From the NCBI GenBank assembly GCA_965197375.1, contig CBDAMZ010000004.1, positions 1 through 64,000 on the forward strand: a stretch of 64,000 nt of DNA, written 5' to 3'. The notes below the pieces were generated by a model. It was not told the DNA's origin and did no database searches. It saw nothing but the letters and a program-made list of their open reading frames with translations. The position numbers and the translations under genes were made by a program. Shown here piece after piece: positions 45,236 through 54,968 of this stretch (within the stretch, counting starts at the first letter, position 1; every line of letters begins with the position of its first letter). The DNA is from CBDAMZ01 sp965197375. Lineage in GTDB: Bacteria; Acidobacteriota; Vicinamibacteria; Vicinamibacterales; UBA8438.

Positions 45236-46525
45236 TGAATCGTACCGGGTTTCTCGGAGACCGAATGCGTTGAATCAGGCCACCTCAGCCTGCTCATAGT
45301 ACTGCGCCTCGAACTCTGCTGGTGGAATGTCCCCGAGCGGCCCCAACAGTCGTCGTGTGTTGAACCAGTCCACCCACGTCAAGGTGGCGAACTCCACGGC
45401 CTCGAGGGTGCGCCACGGGCCCTTCCGTCGAATCGCCTCCGTCTTGTACAAGCCGATCACCGATTCGGCGAGGGCATTGTCATAGGCATCGCCTTGGCTG
45501 CCGACCGACGGCGCGATGCCGGCGTCCACGAGGCGATCCGTGTACCGCATCGAGAGATATTGCGACCCGGCATCACTGTGATGTACGAGGCCGGTGAGGG
45601 CGTCGCCCCGGCGGGCGTAGATCGCCTGCTCCACCGCATCCAGCACAAAGTCCGTGCGCATGGAGGCCGACACCCGCCAGCCCACAGTGCGTCGCGCAAA
45701 CACGTCGATGACGAACGCGACGTAGCCAAAGCCGCCCCAGGGTGCGACGTACGTGAAATCGGAGACCCAGAGCTGATTCGGACGGGTGGCCACGAATCGG
45801 CGGTCAACGAGGTCCACCGGGCGACCGCCCTCACCGGCGTGGGTCGTGGTGACCCAGGCCCGGCCCCGGACGGCCCCGGCAAGGCCCATCGCGCGCATCA
45901 GGCGCGCCACGGTGCAGCGCGCCACGCGGACGCCGTCCCGTCGCAGCTGCTTCCAGACTTTCCGGGGGCCGTAGACCTGCTGGTGCGCGTCATAGACCCG
46001 CTGAATCTCGACGCGGAGCTGACCGTCGCGCTGCGCCCGTGCGGACCGGCGCGTCGGATGTGTCCGCTGGTGCCGATGGCGATGAGTCCGTCGACGGGGC
46101 GATCGGCAGCACGGCGCAGATCGGCTCGACCCCGACCACGGCGCGATGGTCGGCGATGAACTGGACCATCGTGGCGACGTCCTCCGGCGGTCGCGCTCCG
46201 CCTGGGCGAAATACGCGAACGCTTTCCGCAGGATCTCATTCGCCCGCTTCAGCTCCTTCAACCGCTCCCGCTCGCTCGTCGTCAGGCCCGGCCGATGCCC
46301 AGCATCACGCTGCGCCTGCCGCACCCACTTCCGCAGCGTCTCCGCCGTGCAGCCGAGCTTCGGCGCCACCGACTGCAGCACCGCCCACTCTGAGGCGTGG
46401 GCCTCCCGGTACTCCTCGACCATCCGGACGGCACGTTCGCGCACTTCCGGAGAAAACCGACTGGGACGTCCCATAGCCCCCATCCTCCCAAGCAATGAGG
46501 TCTCCGAGAAACCCGGTACGATTCA
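45236..46525 (-). mobile_element. IS3-family insertion sequence, copy 1 (complete ends, damaged frames)
   Basis: The element has perfect 27-base terminal inverted repeats at 45236-45262 and 46499-46525, beginning TGAATCGTACCGGG, with a 4-base target duplication CCAA at 45232-45235 and 46526-46529. Its length is 1290 bp, and orientation is minus. It matches the element entering at 63700 except for a 21-base deletion and small differences. The intact target duplication shows that this copy inserted on its own between the secretion operon and the TonB-receptor gene. Confidence 0.95.
45275..46474 (-). pseudogene. IS3-family transposase (orfA and orfB, frameshifted)
   Basis: OrfA starts GRPSRFSPEVRERAVRMVEE (helix-turn-helix). 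Compared with the copy at the right edge it lacks seven codons (LEREVRE or equivalent) between two GAGCTG repeats. OrfB should begin at ATG 46169 in the -1 frame (VQFIADHRAVVGVEPICAVL). A one-base insertion near 46085-46092 throws it back into the orfA frame. The result is one open frame in which about 35 residues are nonsense. The DDE domain is intact (WVSDFTYV, HHSDAGSQYLS, NALAESVIGLYKTE). Probably inactive. Confidence 0.85.
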
Positions 46526-46628
46526 CCAAGTTCTTTCGAGGTTGTTCCAACGCGATCAATTGACCCGACACCGAAGACGAGGCAGGTGCGAAGGTTGAAC
46601 TCAAACGATTCCATGTTTAACGTGTTCG

Positions 46629-49600
46629 TCAGAAGAGCAGTCGGATACCTATCTGCAAGCGTCGGGCGCTCCCAGCCGACCCGATCTGGCCAAATCTGGG
46701 CGAGCCAAGAAAGGCATTCGGGAGACCGAGGTTAACGCGGTTGAGGAGATTAAACGCCTCGACTCTGAACTGTAACCGCCCACCATCAGAAATACTCGCA
46801 TGCTTTACCAGTGCGAGGCTTATATTCGCAAAACTGGGTCCCTCTAGGATGTTGCGCCCAGCATCGCCAAAACTCCCAAATGGTGGGATCTCAAATGCTT
46901 TCGTGTTGAACCAAGCGTCAGCTGAAGGGTTCCGAACGCTTGGGTCGGCAATCACGCTTGGGCGGTCATTGAATCCAAAACCTAACGCGGCGCGACCGGT
47001 GTTGCTATTGTCGAGTTCGGAAAGAAGAGAGACAGTGAATGGCGACCCACTTTGGACCGTTACGATGCCATTGGCTTGCCAACCACCGAACAGTGCTGCT
47101 GTCCAACCCCGAGTCGCAAATGAACGGCTAGGTCCGAATGGCAGGTCGTACGAAAAGCTCATAGTAAACCGGTGTCGGACATCGAAAGCCGATCGTCCAA
47201 ATTCTGCGCCAGGGTTGTTGCTGTCTTGCGGGAAGTTCGGATCACCGGTGCTCGAAAAGAAACCGGATGCGTCGTCCTGTGATTCACTGAGCGTATAGGC
47301 TGCAAGTACTGATATGTTAGCCGTTCGTTCGTTAAATAGAACTTGAAGCGCGTCATACGTCGACCGGGCCTTCGATTCCACTGACACGATATCTGCGAAC
47401 AAAGGGTTAGGACGTAAGTTATAGGGATTTTGGCTTGGTTGGGCCTGGTTGACATCTCGTCCGCGAATCAGGTTTCGTCCCCTAGAACCAACGTAGGCAA
47501 CCTCAAAAGTTCTCCCGGGTCCCACCTCCTGCTGCACACCAAAATTCCATTGGTGTGTGTACGGTGTTTGCAGGTCCCTCTGGAAAGTCAGCGCTGATGG
47601 AGGGAGCGGGAATGGGAAATCATCTGGAAAGGGATCGGTCAGCGTTAGCAAACGTGTGGGAAGGGGGAAAAATAGATGGAAGTCAAAAAAGGGTTGGTTG
47701 AAGTAAAGGCCTTCTCCTGGTGCCAAAGCCGACTGGTTGTAGTAAACACCGTATCCCGTTCGAATTACTGTTCGGCCTTGGTTGGCCGACCACGCGGCGC
47801 CAAGACGAGGCGCAATGTTGTTCTTGTCGGTAAGATAACCGCCTCTCGGGACGTTTGCTGTCCCAACTTGTAGCAGCTGTCCCGTCTCAAGGTCGTAGAT
47901 ATTCGCCCGGTCGTCCGCGTCGACCGGTGGCGTGTTGATTTCGTATCGTAGTCCGGCCGACAGTGTGAACTGTGGCGTGATTTCAATCGTGTCGTTTATG
48001 AAGAAGTTATAACTCTGGGTACGCAACTGCTGAGGATTGTCAAGCCGAGCGGCGCCCGTCGTAATCGGTAGTCCAAGGAGCATGTCTGCTAGAGCGTTCC
48101 CAGTAAATCCATAATCTGAAAAACTCAAAAATCCCCGTGATTGGACGTCACGAAAACCGTCTTGTTTTGTTAGGCGTAGGTCGGCGCCAGCCGACACCAT
48201 GTGGGCACCCCCGGACCACGTGACCGTGTCTAACACTTGAATCGTGGTCAGCCCGGTGTTCTGAGGATTGTTGTATTCATCACCGAGGGGAGAGAATCCC
48301 GTTGCCGTGATGAAACTGAGCCCCCACGTTCTTGGGTTATCCGAAAGGTTCTCCAGGCCCACATTCTGGTTTAAGGACCGGCCGATATTTTCTTGCTTAA
48401 CTCCGCTCGCCACCCGATTGAAAACTACCCGTACGTCATTCACTAGATTTGGTGAGATTACCTGAGTCTGGCTAATTAGCAGGTTTTGCCCTCGGCGAGG
48501 TACCGTAGAACCGAAACCGGGAACTTCAGCAAAACCGGCGGCGGAGTACGGTTCAAACAGTCTGCGGTCGTTGAAGCTGTATCGTACGCTTAGCTTCGAA
48601 GATGCAGTGATATTGTGGTCGATCTTAACGTCGAAGTGGTCGATAGCATCTTCAAGTGTGGGTGACGCAACGAAGTTCTGGAAAGGCACCTCTCGGTTGG
48701 GTAATGGATACAGACGTGCTAATGCCACCCCAACGGGATGAAGAAAATACTGAGGAATTCGGTTGCCAGGAAAAGGTTGTCCTGTGAATAAATTGATCGG
48801 TGGTCGGAGTCGGCTGTTTGAAAAGTCACCTTCACGCTCGGCAGCGGTGGGTACATTGGTGACTTTGGTGATACCTTCGGCTAGTCGTGTCGCTTCGTAG
48901 TCAACAAAGAAAAATGTTCGATTCTGCGTGATAGCCCCGCCGAGAGAAAATCCGGCTTGTGTACGGTTGTAGTCCGGTGCTGGCTCATTTTTTGGGGCGA
49001 AGAAATTTCTAGCATTCATTGCCTTAGTCCGAAAAAATCCGTACGCGGTACCTGACAGATTGTTAGTGCCGGATTTCGTGATGACGTTGACTTGAGCACC
49101 TGCGTTACGGCCAAAAGATGCGTCGTAGCCAGTGGTCAGCACTTTGAACTCAGCGATGGCGTCTACGGGGGGACGAACGGCCGGTGTGTTTAGTTTGGAA
49201 TCGACGTTATACGCGCCATCTAACAGGAAACTGTTGGCATCATCTCGACCTCCGCCGGCGGTGAAAGTAAAGTCGCCACGGACAGACCCGGCTGAACCCG
49301 GAGCAGCAGGTCCGGTGCCGGGTGCGAGCAGTGTAAGCTCAAGGAAGTTTCGTCCGTCTAGTGGCAGCACCTGAATTCGACGATTTTCGAGAACTATTCC
49401 GAGGCCTGTCGAAATTTGGTCGAGCGCGAGCGGTGGCGCCGTGACAATGACTTGCTCACTGAGCGTTCCGAGTTCGAGTTGAACATCAAGGCGAAGCCGT
49501 TGGTTGACTGTCAGTGTTACTCGGCTAACGGATAGTTTGTAGCCGGCGATTTCCACCTCAAGGTGATACGAGCCAGGTTGCAACTGTGTGATTTCGTAAA

Positions 49601-49820
49601 TACCATCTCTGGAGCTTGCGCCACTGCGGCTAATGCCTGTTTCCTGCGAGACTAAGTGATAGATGGCGTTCGCGACCGACGCGCCAGTCGGGTCTAGAAT
49701 CGCGCCGCGTATCGACCCAAGGTGTGTCTGGGTCATAACTGGTGTGTGGTAGTCGATGAACCCAAGGCAGAATGTTACGCACAGTGTTAGAACGTACCCG
49801 GGAGAACGTTTGTGAACCAT
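46629..49820 (-). CDS. TonB-dependent receptor, Oar-like with carboxypeptidase-regulatory domain
   Basis: The 1063-residue outer-membrane protein has a signal peptide (YVLTLCVTFCLGFIDYHT). A CarboxypepD_reg-like domain follows (residues about 35-115, GSIRGAILDPTGASVANAIY), then the plug (VLPLDGRNFLELTLLAPG; YDASFGRNAGAQVNVITKSG) and a large barrel ending in phenylalanine (LQIGIRLLF). Receptors of this type are expanded in Acidobacteriota and probably import polymers or peptides; the ligand is unknown. The next genes downstream in its direction are the IS and the secretion operon. Upstream, 139 bases away, is the dimethylformamidase-like gene. Confidence 0.92.
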   Translation of the reverse strand: MVHKRSPGYVLTLCVTFCLGFIDYHTPVMTQTHLGSIRGAILDPTGASVANAIYHLVSQETGISRSGASSRDGIYEITQLQPGSYHLEVEIAGYKLSVSRVTLTVNQRLRLDVQLELGTLSEQVIVTAPPLALDQISTGLGIVLENRRIQVLPLDGRNFLELTLLAPGTGPAAPGSAGSVRGDFTFTAGGGRDDANSFLLDGAYNVDSKLNTPAVRPPVDAIAEFKVLTTGYDASFGRNAGAQVNVITKSGTNNLSGTAYGFFRTKAMNARNFFAPKNEPAPDYNRTQAGFSLGGAITQNRTFFFVDYEATRLAEGITKVTNVPTAAEREGDFSNSRLRPPINLFTGQPFPGNRIPQYFLHPVGVALARLYPLPNREVPFQNFVASPTLEDAIDHFDVKIDHNITASSKLSVRYSFNDRRLFEPYSAAGFAEVPGFGSTVPRRGQNLLISQTQVISPNLVNDVRVVFNRVASGVKQENIGRSLNQNVGLENLSDNPRTWGLSFITATGFSPLGDEYNNPQNTGLTTIQVLDTVTWSGGAHMVSAGADLRLTKQDGFRDVQSRGFLSFSDYGFTGNALADMLLGLPITTGAARLDNPQQLRTQSYNFFINDTIEITPQFTLSAGLRYEINTPPVDADDRANIYDLETGQLLQVGTANVPRGGYLTDKNNIAPRLGAAWSANQGRTVIRTGYGVYYNQSALAPGEGLYFNQPFFDFHLFFPLPTRLLTLTDPFPDDFPFPLPPSALTFQRDLQTPYTHQWNFGVQQEVGPGRTFEVAYVGSRGRNLIRGRDVNQAQPSQNPYNLRPNPLFADIVSVESKARSTYDALQVLFNERTANISVLAAYTLSESQDDASGFFSSTGDPNFPQDSNNPGAEFGRSAFDVRHRFTMSFSYDLPFGPSRSFATRGWTAALFGGWQANGIVTVQSGSPFTVSLLSELDNSNTGRAALGFGFNDRPSVIADPSVRNPSADAWFNTKAFEIPPFGSFGDAGRNILEGPSFANISLALVKHASISDGGRLQFRVEAFNLLNRVNLGLPNAFLGSPRFGQIGSAGSARRLQIGIRLLF

Positions 49821-49959
49821 GGATCACCTCGGCTATTTCACATTCACAACTGGAACGATGGGCAGAGCGATTTAGCTTGATGGTATCAGCTTGACAGGTT
49901 CTCGTTCTGATACATCGGCTCATACTCGCCGCACCGTGATGCAGGCCACGGTCAGTCTC

Positions 49960-52320
49960 TTAAGGTGCGTGCGCAGTCCCGTCTCTGGTCGATGGTTCTC
50001 CACCGGGACCCGGTAGCGGCTCGTCCTCAGCGAATCGCCGCAGGACGTTCTCCGTGATCCGCGACACGTTGTTGCCGTAGTCGTTGAATGACAAGCTCCC
50101 ACTCCAAGCGATTGAGCTTGTCGAGAAAACCGCCCCGCCATTTGGATATTCGAGATACGCCATGTCTGCCTTGACCAGATCGTTCACCGTCCCACCTTGC
50201 TCGGAGTCGCTCGTGTTGAGTTCTTCGACGACTTGTTGATACGCGTCGGAATGACCAAACGACCTGGCCAGAATCAGTGTGTGCGGCGGAGACCCGAGGG
50301 CGTAGTCCACACGGTCCAGCTCCGAGCCCGCGCTCCCAAATTCCAGCACCAGCGATGGATGGTTCCCAATCAGCTCGTTCTCACCAATCCCGTCGAAGAT
50401 GAAGGCGACGCGCTGGTCAAAGCTCCCAGGCATCCGCTGGAACGGTGAATTTCGATCGAACCCCTGAGCCGTGAATCCGACGCCCACCAGCCACTGCGGC
50501 GCGCGCCCTCGAAACCGCCACAGCCCACCTGGCTCACCAGTGATACTGTGGTAGCTCTCACCCGGAGCACCCTGCCAAGCTTCGGTTCCGTCACGCCGTC
50601 GGAGCTCGATGTAGATGCCAGTCGGGTCCATCGGTGTCACCCAATAGAAACCGTTGCCTCCCATATACATCAGCCGACCACCCTGCTCGAGGTAGGTTCG
50701 CATGCCCTGGAGCATCTCCCACGAGTAGTACTCCGGGTGGGTGCCAGTCAGGACCACGTTGTAGGGCGCGAGCAGCTCCGGACCCTCGAAATGCAGGTCC
50801 CCATCGGTAATGATGTCGACGTCGAACTCTTTCACCTCCAGCCAATCCACCAGGTGCGTGTCGGCCATGAACTGCCACGGGTTGTTAGAAGCAATGTTTG
50901 GCCGCATGTCGGTAATCGGTCGGAGCCGTGACGAATAGGTCACCCCGCTACCGTCGGTGTGACTCGTATAGGTGCTCATCCGCCTTGGAGAACGGCTAGC
51001 GCCGGTACTCGCGTACGCCAGGTAGCTAAAGGTCGGAATCAGCAGCGCAATCTTCGCGGTCGCCGTGCCCTGGAGTGGACGCACAAAGAACGGCACATAA
51101 TCTTCACTTGTCGTCGTGCGCAACCGGGCGGCATAGACGCCACTCGGCAGGTCGTCAGGTACCTGAAACGTAAAGTCGACATCCCACGCGGCATCAAGCA
51201 GGTCGTCGTCATGAAAGTGGATCGCGCCGTACTGTTCCGGGGCACGCCGGTAATCCATCTCCGTTGCGTCCCATAGGTGCCCAGTTATGGCCCGAGTCGG
51301 CAGGTTGACAGTTCGCCCATCCAGCTGACTCGACGTGGTATCCCGCACTCGGTCCGACGAGACGTCGGCCGAAAAATCCCATGACACTACTGCATCGGTC
51401 GGTCCCGCACCCTGTCCAATTGCCTCAATCTCGGCCCGGCTAAGCGCTCGGTCATACAGCCGTGGGTTGTCGATCTTCCCGCTGTAGTACCCCCCGACCT
51501 GGCCGTCCTCCGCCCAGTGGGCCGCCATCAGCAACGACACGTCGGTCGACGCTGGTCCCGAGATCTGGATCGGCTGTTCGACCATTACCTGTGTCGGGTC
51601 ATTCGGCTGGCCGTCGATTGGCTGCTGATAGACCGTTAGAGTCCGACTCCCCGCATCGAAACTCGCCGCAACGAAATACCATTTTGTGGGCATCCCTTGA
51701 GAACGACGTCGCTGGTTAGCCCCAATAATTGCTGGCGCCCAGGGGCGCAAGGCCGGTTCTACAGCCAGCGTCGCCACCTGCCCCGGACCCGCGCCGACAC
51801 GCACCGCCAATCGGCCGTCTGCGTCAAGGAAAAGTCCATACCCGCGCCCATCAACCTCGGACCACTTCGTCACAATTCCTTGCGAGGCGCGTTCATTTGC
51901 CCAACCGACTTGGCCAGGCCGGGTCGCCGCAATCCACGCCGTGATCGTGAAACTACCGGTCAGCCGCAACGGCTGTGCATCAGTCACCTCGGCATACGAC
52001 CCAACGACCAGGTCCTGGTGTCGCCCGGCATACTCGCGATTTACTGGTGCTTCGATTACCTCTTCCTTCATGCCCGGGCCCCTTGGATTTGGGTCGCCAT
52101 GAATCAGGCGTACGATCTCGGCTTGATATCGCGGCAGCTGGCTACTCACCATGAATTGAATTGTCTCGCCTGGTTGCACGCTCAGTCGATCGGCATAGCC
52201 GACAATCCCCATAGCCATCAGATTTTCCCTGGGCGAAGGGGGTTTTTGTGCGCCTCCGTGGATCCCATTGATCGAAGCGAGACCAAACAATACCAACGAG
52301 CAGACCCTTATCGTGGACAT
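49960..52320 (-). CDS. Exported N,N-dimethylformamidase large-subunit-like protein
   Basis: The 786-residue protein has a signal peptide (VCSLVLFGLASINGIHGG). Its N-terminal block GIVGYADRLSVQPGETIQF with LIHGDPNPRGPGMKEE is typical of DMFase large subunits. A LamG/concanavalin-like domain follows (about 110-300), then the DMFase C-terminal region (IALLIPTFSYLAYAS; GTHPEYYSWEMLQGMRTYLE; GGNGFYWVTP). DMFase hydrolyses dimethylformamide using an iron site; relatives with signal peptides are of unknown substrate. The ATG at 52320 follows GGAGGAAC. No small-subunit gene was recognised beside it. Confidence 0.8.
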   Translation of the reverse strand: MSTIRVCSLVLFGLASINGIHGGAQKPPSPRENLMAMGIVGYADRLSVQPGETIQFMVSSQLPRYQAEIVRLIHGDPNPRGPGMKEEVIEAPVNREYAGRHQDLVVGSYAEVTDAQPLRLTGSFTITAWIAATRPGQVGWANERASQGIVTKWSEVDGRGYGLFLDADGRLAVRVGAGPGQVATLAVEPALRPWAPAIIGANQRRRSQGMPTKWYFVAASFDAGSRTLTVYQQPIDGQPNDPTQVMVEQPIQISGPASTDVSLLMAAHWAEDGQVGGYYSGKIDNPRLYDRALSRAEIEAIGQGAGPTDAVVSWDFSADVSSDRVRDTTSSQLDGRTVNLPTRAITGHLWDATEMDYRRAPEQYGAIHFHDDDLLDAAWDVDFTFQVPDDLPSGVYAARLRTTTSEDYVPFFVRPLQGTATAKIALLIPTFSYLAYASTGASRSPRRMSTYTSHTDGSGVTYSSRLRPITDMRPNIASNNPWQFMADTHLVDWLEVKEFDVDIITDGDLHFEGPELLAPYNVVLTGTHPEYYSWEMLQGMRTYLEQGGRLMYMGGNGFYWVTPMDPTGIYIELRRRDGTEAWQGAPGESYHSITGEPGGLWRFRGRAPQWLVGVGFTAQGFDRNSPFQRMPGSFDQRVAFIFDGIGENELIGNHPSLVLEFGSAGSELDRVDYALGSPPHTLILARSFGHSDAYQQVVEELNTSDSEQGGTVNDLVKADMAYLEYPNGGAVFSTSSIAWSGSLSFNDYGNNVSRITENVLRRFAEDEPLPGPGGEPSTRDGTAHAP

Positions 52321-52399
52321 GGCGTTCCTCCAGACGTGGTCTGCCAAAACACCACGAGCGGGAGGACAACGATCATTCCAAGGACTTTCGTTATTTTCA

Positions 52400-52819
52400 T
52401 CACCGCCCCGTGATCGTGTCCTCCAAACAAGACCACGATCGGGCGAGTGCCTCGGTCACGAGCCAAGAGCTGGTTTCGTGCAACCGCTTCGGATGGTCTT
52501 CGAGCCACTTGTGAACGACGCGTATCACCTGCTCGAGATTGACGGTGTCCGGATGGCACACGCGCCGATAAAGAGGGGTGTCAGAACTGCTGGACACATC
52601 CCAAACGCCCCTGAGTAGGCCTTGGCAGAAGCCCATCCCACGAAAATCCATATTGGGCTTCCGCTCGCCGTCCATGGCTCTGACAGCCTGTCCACAGTGT
52701 TGAATCAGATCGTTCCCCGTGCTAGGGAGCAAGTTCTGCGCCCGCGCCGTCGTGGTCCACAATGCGCCACCCGCCACGATTGCCGCTCCTACCAGTCCGA
52801 TCAGTATACCTCGTCGCAT
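52400..52819 (-). CDS. Rap1a/Tai-like small secreted protein
   Basis: The 139-residue protein has a signal peptide (LIGLVGAAIVAGGALWTTTARA). Four cysteines lie in the Rap1a/Tai arrangement: HCGQAV, GFCQGLLRGVWDV, VCHPDTVNLEQVIRVV and a C-terminal SWSCLED. Founding members are immunity proteins against type VI amidase effectors, but most homologues are orphan periplasmic proteins, as here: no effector or T6SS gene is near. GGAGG precedes the ATG. Confidence 0.65.
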   Translation of the reverse strand: MRRGILIGLVGAAIVAGGALWTTTARAQNLLPSTGNDLIQHCGQAVRAMDGERKPNMDFRGMGFCQGLLRGVWDVSSSSDTPLYRRVCHPDTVNLEQVIRVVHKWLEDHPKRLHETSSWLVTEALARSWSCLEDTITGR

Positions 52820-52929
52820 GAATGCCTCCGTCTAGCGGCATTGTGCCACCGTTGGCTGTCGCATTGGCTGTCAAAAGTTGAGAAGTGGAAACGGCCGATC
52901 CGAAGACCGGCCGTTTTTCCGAAGAAAAG

Positions 52930-53018
52930 TGGTACCGAGGGCGGGGATCGAACCCGCACGGGACGTGAGCCCCACAGGATTTTAAGTCCTGTGCGTCTGC
53001 CAATTTCGCCACCTCGGC
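52930..53018 (-). tRNA. tRNA-Leu (anticodon TAA)
   Basis: The 89-base tRNA on the minus strand runs from 53018 to an encoded CCA at 52932-52930. The acceptor is GCCGAGG with CCTCGGT. The D arm is leucine-type and the anticodon loop is CTTAAAA (anticodon TAA) on a six-base stem. A long class II variable arm (GGG...CCC) and T arm GCGGG-TTCGATC-CCCGC complete it. It lies between the Rap1a-like gene and the epoxide hydrolase gene. Confidence 0.95.
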
Positions 53019-53041
53019 TTAACACTCATGAGTCCTACAAC

Positions 53042-54333
53042 TTAACGTAGGTCGGCAAAGAACGCACGGACGTCATCGACAAAGAGTTCCGGTTCTTCAA
53101 GTGCAGCAAAGTGACCACCTCGTGGCATTTCAGTCCAGCGGACGATGTTGTACCGCGCTTCAGCCCACACCCGTGGTGGTAACACAACCTCTGCCGGGAA
53201 CAATGCCGCGCCAACGGGCACATCGATGTACGGGTCCGGTTGTCCCGTAGCCATTACTCTGGATTCGTAGTAGAGCCGCGCCGACGACGCGGCTGTTTCA
53301 GTCACCCAGTAGAGCGTGATGCCGGTCAGCATTTCATCACGGGTAATTGTGCTGCACACAGGGTCTTCGCCACGGTCACAAAGCCAGCGGACCTTATCCA
53401 CAATCCAGGCAGCCTGGCCAACTGGCGAATCGTTTAACGCAATGCCGATGGTTTGCGGTTTCGTCCTCTGAATCGCACTATAGCCCCGTTCGTTCGCAGA
53501 AAATCGCTGGCGTTCTCGCACGCGATCAAGTTCCTCCGCAGACACACCAGCTTCTGGATTCTCAACACCGGAAGGTGGGCCGGCCGAGACGAAGTTCAGA
53601 TGAAGACCGATGATCCGATCGGGATGCTGAATAGTCAACTGGCGCATGATCCCGCTACCAAAATCACCTCCTTGGACCCCATAGTGATCATAGCCAAGGC
53701 GATCCATTAATTTCCCAAAATATACAGCCATTCGAGCAGAGTTGTGCCCGGGCTCCGTTGGTTTATCTGAAAATCCAAACCCTGGAATCGAAGGAGCTAC
53801 GACGTGGAAGGCTTGTGCCGGATCGCCACCATGAGCCGCGGGGTCCGTCAGCGGCTCAATAATTTTAATAAACTCGACGATAGAACCAGGCCAGCCATGC
53901 GTGGTGATGAGTGGTGTTGCGTCAGGCACTGGCGAGCGCTGATGGATGAAATGGATGTCCAACCCATCAATATTTGTAATGTAGTGATCGAATTCATTGA
54001 GGCGACGTTCTTGTTCACGCCAATTAAATTCATTGCGCCAATAGTTAACCAAGTCTTTCATGTATTCGAGATTAGCGCCGTAGTCCCATCCCGCACCGTT
54101 AATTTCGTCCGGAAACCGTGTCCTAGCTAGTCGCGTCTTGAGATCGTCCAGAACCGACTGAGGGACCCTGACCTTGAATGGACGGATCGCTTCTGGTTCG
54201 GATGGAATTGCCTGTTACCGTCTGTTACCACGTCGGTTGACATGGTCTCAACTGCTGCCTCATCACCGCCACATGACACAACCCAGACGGTTATCAGAAG
54301 TATCCGTATGAGAATCGATCGACAACAATGCAC
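53042..54333 (-). pseudogene. Exported epoxide hydrolase, frameshifted near its N-terminus
   Basis: The 3' part (from ATG 54061) encodes an alpha/beta-hydrolase of the microsomal-epoxide-hydrolase type: ITTHGWPGSIVEF, QGGDFGSGIMRQL and a C-terminal PRGGHFAALEEPE. The family's N-terminal EHN domain continues upstream in the same frame (AIRPFKVRVPQSVLDDLKTR, GAGWDYGANLEY) but hits TAA at 54217-54215 without a start. A lipoprotein signal peptide (ILLITVWVVSC) with a good ribosome-binding site sits at 54333 in another frame. A frameshift near 54205-54230, at a 10-base tandem repeat, separates them. A shortened protein from 54061 would lack most of the EHN domain. Confidence 0.8.
54210..54229 (-). 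repeat. 10-base tandem repeat at the epoxide-hydrolase frameshift
   Basis: Two near-identical 10-base units (GGTAACAGAC and GGTAACAGGC on the minus strand) lie next to each other where the reading frame breaks. A change in copy number shifts frame because 10 is not a multiple of three. One extra copy, relative to the present two, would restore the fusion of signal peptide to enzyme. Confidence 0.7.
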
Positions 54334-54415
54334 TCCCCTTCTCCTCTAACTAGTGTTGTTAGCATCCGCGAGGCCATCATAGCGCTGGTATACAATACCG
54401 GGCGGAGGTGCAGCG

Positions 54416-54967
54416 ATGGGCAACGGCGTCAAACCCATCAGAAACAAGCGCGTGGCAATCCTCGTCGAGCAGGAGTTCGACGACGAGGAAGTTGTCGGTT
54501 CGATTAAAGCGTTGCGGGCCGCCGGCGCTGAAGTCGTTGTCGTCGGATCACACTCGCCCATAGAGTACCGTGGTAAGCACGGTCAGCTCGTCAGATCAGA
54601 TCTCGCCGCCGGGCTAGCGCACATTGGCGACTTCGATGCTGTCGTAATCCCAGGTGGCCTGGCGCCGGATCGGATGCGGATGAGACACGCTATGGTGGAT
54701 CTCGTTCGCGATGGAATGGCTGCCGGCAAGCCGATTGCCGCCATCGGTCACGGGCCGCAGCTCCTTATTTCGGCAAACTCACTGCGCGACCGGATGCTCA
54801 CCTGTTGGCCATCGATCGCGGTCGATGTCAAGAACGCGGGTGGCCTGTACATGGACAAGCCGGTCGTCGAAGATGCTAACCTAATTACTTCTCGAAAAGC
54901 TGACGACGTGCCGGCCTTCAGCGCCGCCATCATTCGTGCTCTCTCGAACGTTCCCGGTGTTGACTGA
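54416..54967 (+). CDS. DJ-1/PfpI family protein lacking the nucleophilic cysteine
   Basis: The 183-residue protein has the PfpI fold: RVAILVEQEFDDEEVVG with the conserved acid, FDAVVIPGGLAPDRMR, then the elbow as AAIGHGPQLLISA. In nearly all PfpI proteins this reads AICHGPQ; here the cysteine is Gly111 (codon GGT, one base from TGT). The following His112 is kept. Protease, glyoxalase or deglycase activity that depends on this Cys is therefore unlikely. GGAGGTG precedes the ATG. It converges on pheA with one base between stops. Confidence 0.88.
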   Translation: MGNGVKPIRNKRVAILVEQEFDDEEVVGSIKALRAAGAEVVVVGSHSPIEYRGKHGQLVRSDLAAGLAHIGDFDAVVIPGGLAPDRMRMRHAMVDLVRDGMAAGKPIAAIGHGPQLLISANSLRDRMLTCWPSIAVDVKNAGGLYMDKPVVEDANLITSRKADDVPAFSAAIIRALSNVPGVD

Positions 54968-54968
54968 C

